From Pseudomonas rhodesiae (GTDB taxonomy: Bacteria > Pseudomonadota > Gammaproteobacteria > Pseudomonadales > Pseudomonadaceae), in NCBI RefSeq assembly GCF_007858255.1, contig NZ_VFEU01000016.1, positions 53,164-117,163 of the forward strand: 64,000 nt of DNA. The letters are read 5' to 3'. The notes under the pieces were generated by a model that saw only the letters and a program-made list of their open reading frames with translations, was not told the origin of the DNA and searched no databases. The position numbers were made by a program, and so were the translations under genes. Shown here in pieces: positions 63,740 through 64,000 of the stretch; position 1 is the first letter of the stretch, and the number at the start of each line of letters is the position of its first letter.

Positions 63740-64000
63740 AGGTTGTTGTGGTAATGGAATGGACGCCCCCTTCCTAACGGCATCTATGTGCCAAAGTTAA
63801 AGTGTTACCCACACTTAGCGGAAGGGAGCGTCCTCATGCAGCTTACGACTGTTTCGGTTGACTTGGCAAAAAACGTGTTTCAACTTCACGCGATCGATCA
63901 ACAAGGAAAAACAGCGCTAAGGAAGCAGCTTAAACGTGAGCAGGTTGTCCCTTTTTTTGCCAACCTGGAGCCCTGCCTAGTGGGCATGGAGGCATGTGGC
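63740..64000 (+). mobile_element. IS110-family insertion sequence, left part (cut by window end)
   Basis: The transposase start and the upstream non-coding end are visible; the left boundary (about 63740) is approximate. Inverted repeats GGACGCCCCCTTCC (63761-63774) and GGAAGGGAGCGTCC (63820-63833) match at 13 of 14 positions. Between them AGTGTTACCCACACT forms a small hairpin. The non-coding end could hold the guide RNA that IS110 elements use. Confidence 0.75.
63836..64000 (+). CDS. IS110-family transposase (N-terminal 55 residues, partial)
   Basis: The frame starts MQLTTVSVDLAKNVFQLHAI and runs off the end of the window. Asp9 in VSVDLAKNVFQ and Glu52 in VGMEACG match the first two acids of the DEDD active site of the IS110/Piv recombinases. 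GAAGGGAG lies before the ATG. The rest of the gene is outside the window. Confidence 0.9.
   Translation, partial: MQLTTVSVDLAKNVFQLHAIDQQGKTALRKQLKREQVVPFFANLEPCLVGMEACG

Larger units (their letters stand above)
63464..63835. other. Leader region with PhoB box, REPIN and IS left end
   Basis: This region has no gene. It holds the receptor promoter with a PhoB box (63538-63555), a degenerate REPIN (63639-63723) and the left part of an IS110-type element. Confidence 0.7.

Overview
The window looks like chromosomal DNA from a member of the Pseudomonas fluorescens group. The basis is high-GC coding sequence, the typical fluorescent-pseudomonad gene set (imuA-imuB-dnaE2 with a second LexA, methionine gamma-lyase with an Lrp regulator, HglS, a beta-propeller phytase) and many copies of a REP/REPIN palindrome with the core GTGGGAGGGGGCTTGCCCCC. 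All identifications are from reading the sequence; no database search was run.

Layout. 0-5 kb: the tail of an SDR dehydrogenase, acetoacetyl-CoA synthetase, a soluble hybrid histidine kinase and a parvulin isomerase. 5.2-11.7 kb: a minus-strand catabolic cluster with a polar amino-acid ABC importer, RidA, an IclR regulator, a D-serine-dehydratase-like PLP enzyme and a PfkB sugar kinase. 12-16 kb: a small exported protein, a thioredoxin-like protein, a TerC/CBS membrane protein and SohB protease. 16-22.5 kb: a two-partner secretion pair (TpsB and a 1560-residue TpsA) with no toxin tip or immunity gene. 22.6-28 kb: a histidine-phosphatase-like protein, an SCP2 protein, a large GH63-type glycosidase and HglS (2-oxoadipate to D-2-hydroxyglutarate).

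28.1-31.9 kb is the most unusual part. It is an AT-rich four-gene, tightly coupled operon of foreign base composition: a P5C-reductase-like enzyme, a SAM methyltransferase with an NPPG motif, an EamA/RarD exporter and an MSOX-type covalent-flavin amine oxidase. It reads like a compact, probably transferred, pathway that makes and exports a small modified imino-acid-type metabolite. I cannot match it to a described cluster.

32-44.7 kb: a DUF465 protein, a transketolase paralogue, a UvrA-like ATPase paired with a second hybrid kinase, and the LexA2-imuA-imuB-dnaE2 mutagenesis cassette with its operator over the lexA2 start codon. 44.7-54.4 kb: methionine gamma-lyase with its Lrp regulator, then a run of regulators (LysR, AraC, two convergent winged-helix STAND ATPases, GlxA-type AraC) and a pirin.

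54.5-57 kb: a secreted protein made almost entirely of 13-residue repeats, a thioesterase, and a seven-copy tandem array of 172-bp REPIN units. 57-63.5 kb: a phytate-use cluster (TonB-ExbD-ExbB, beta-propeller phytase, TonB-dependent receptor). PhoB-box-like sequences lie upstream of the receptor and of exbB, so the cluster is probably phosphate-starvation regulated. The window ends in an IS110-family transposase whose left end lies next to a degenerate REPIN.
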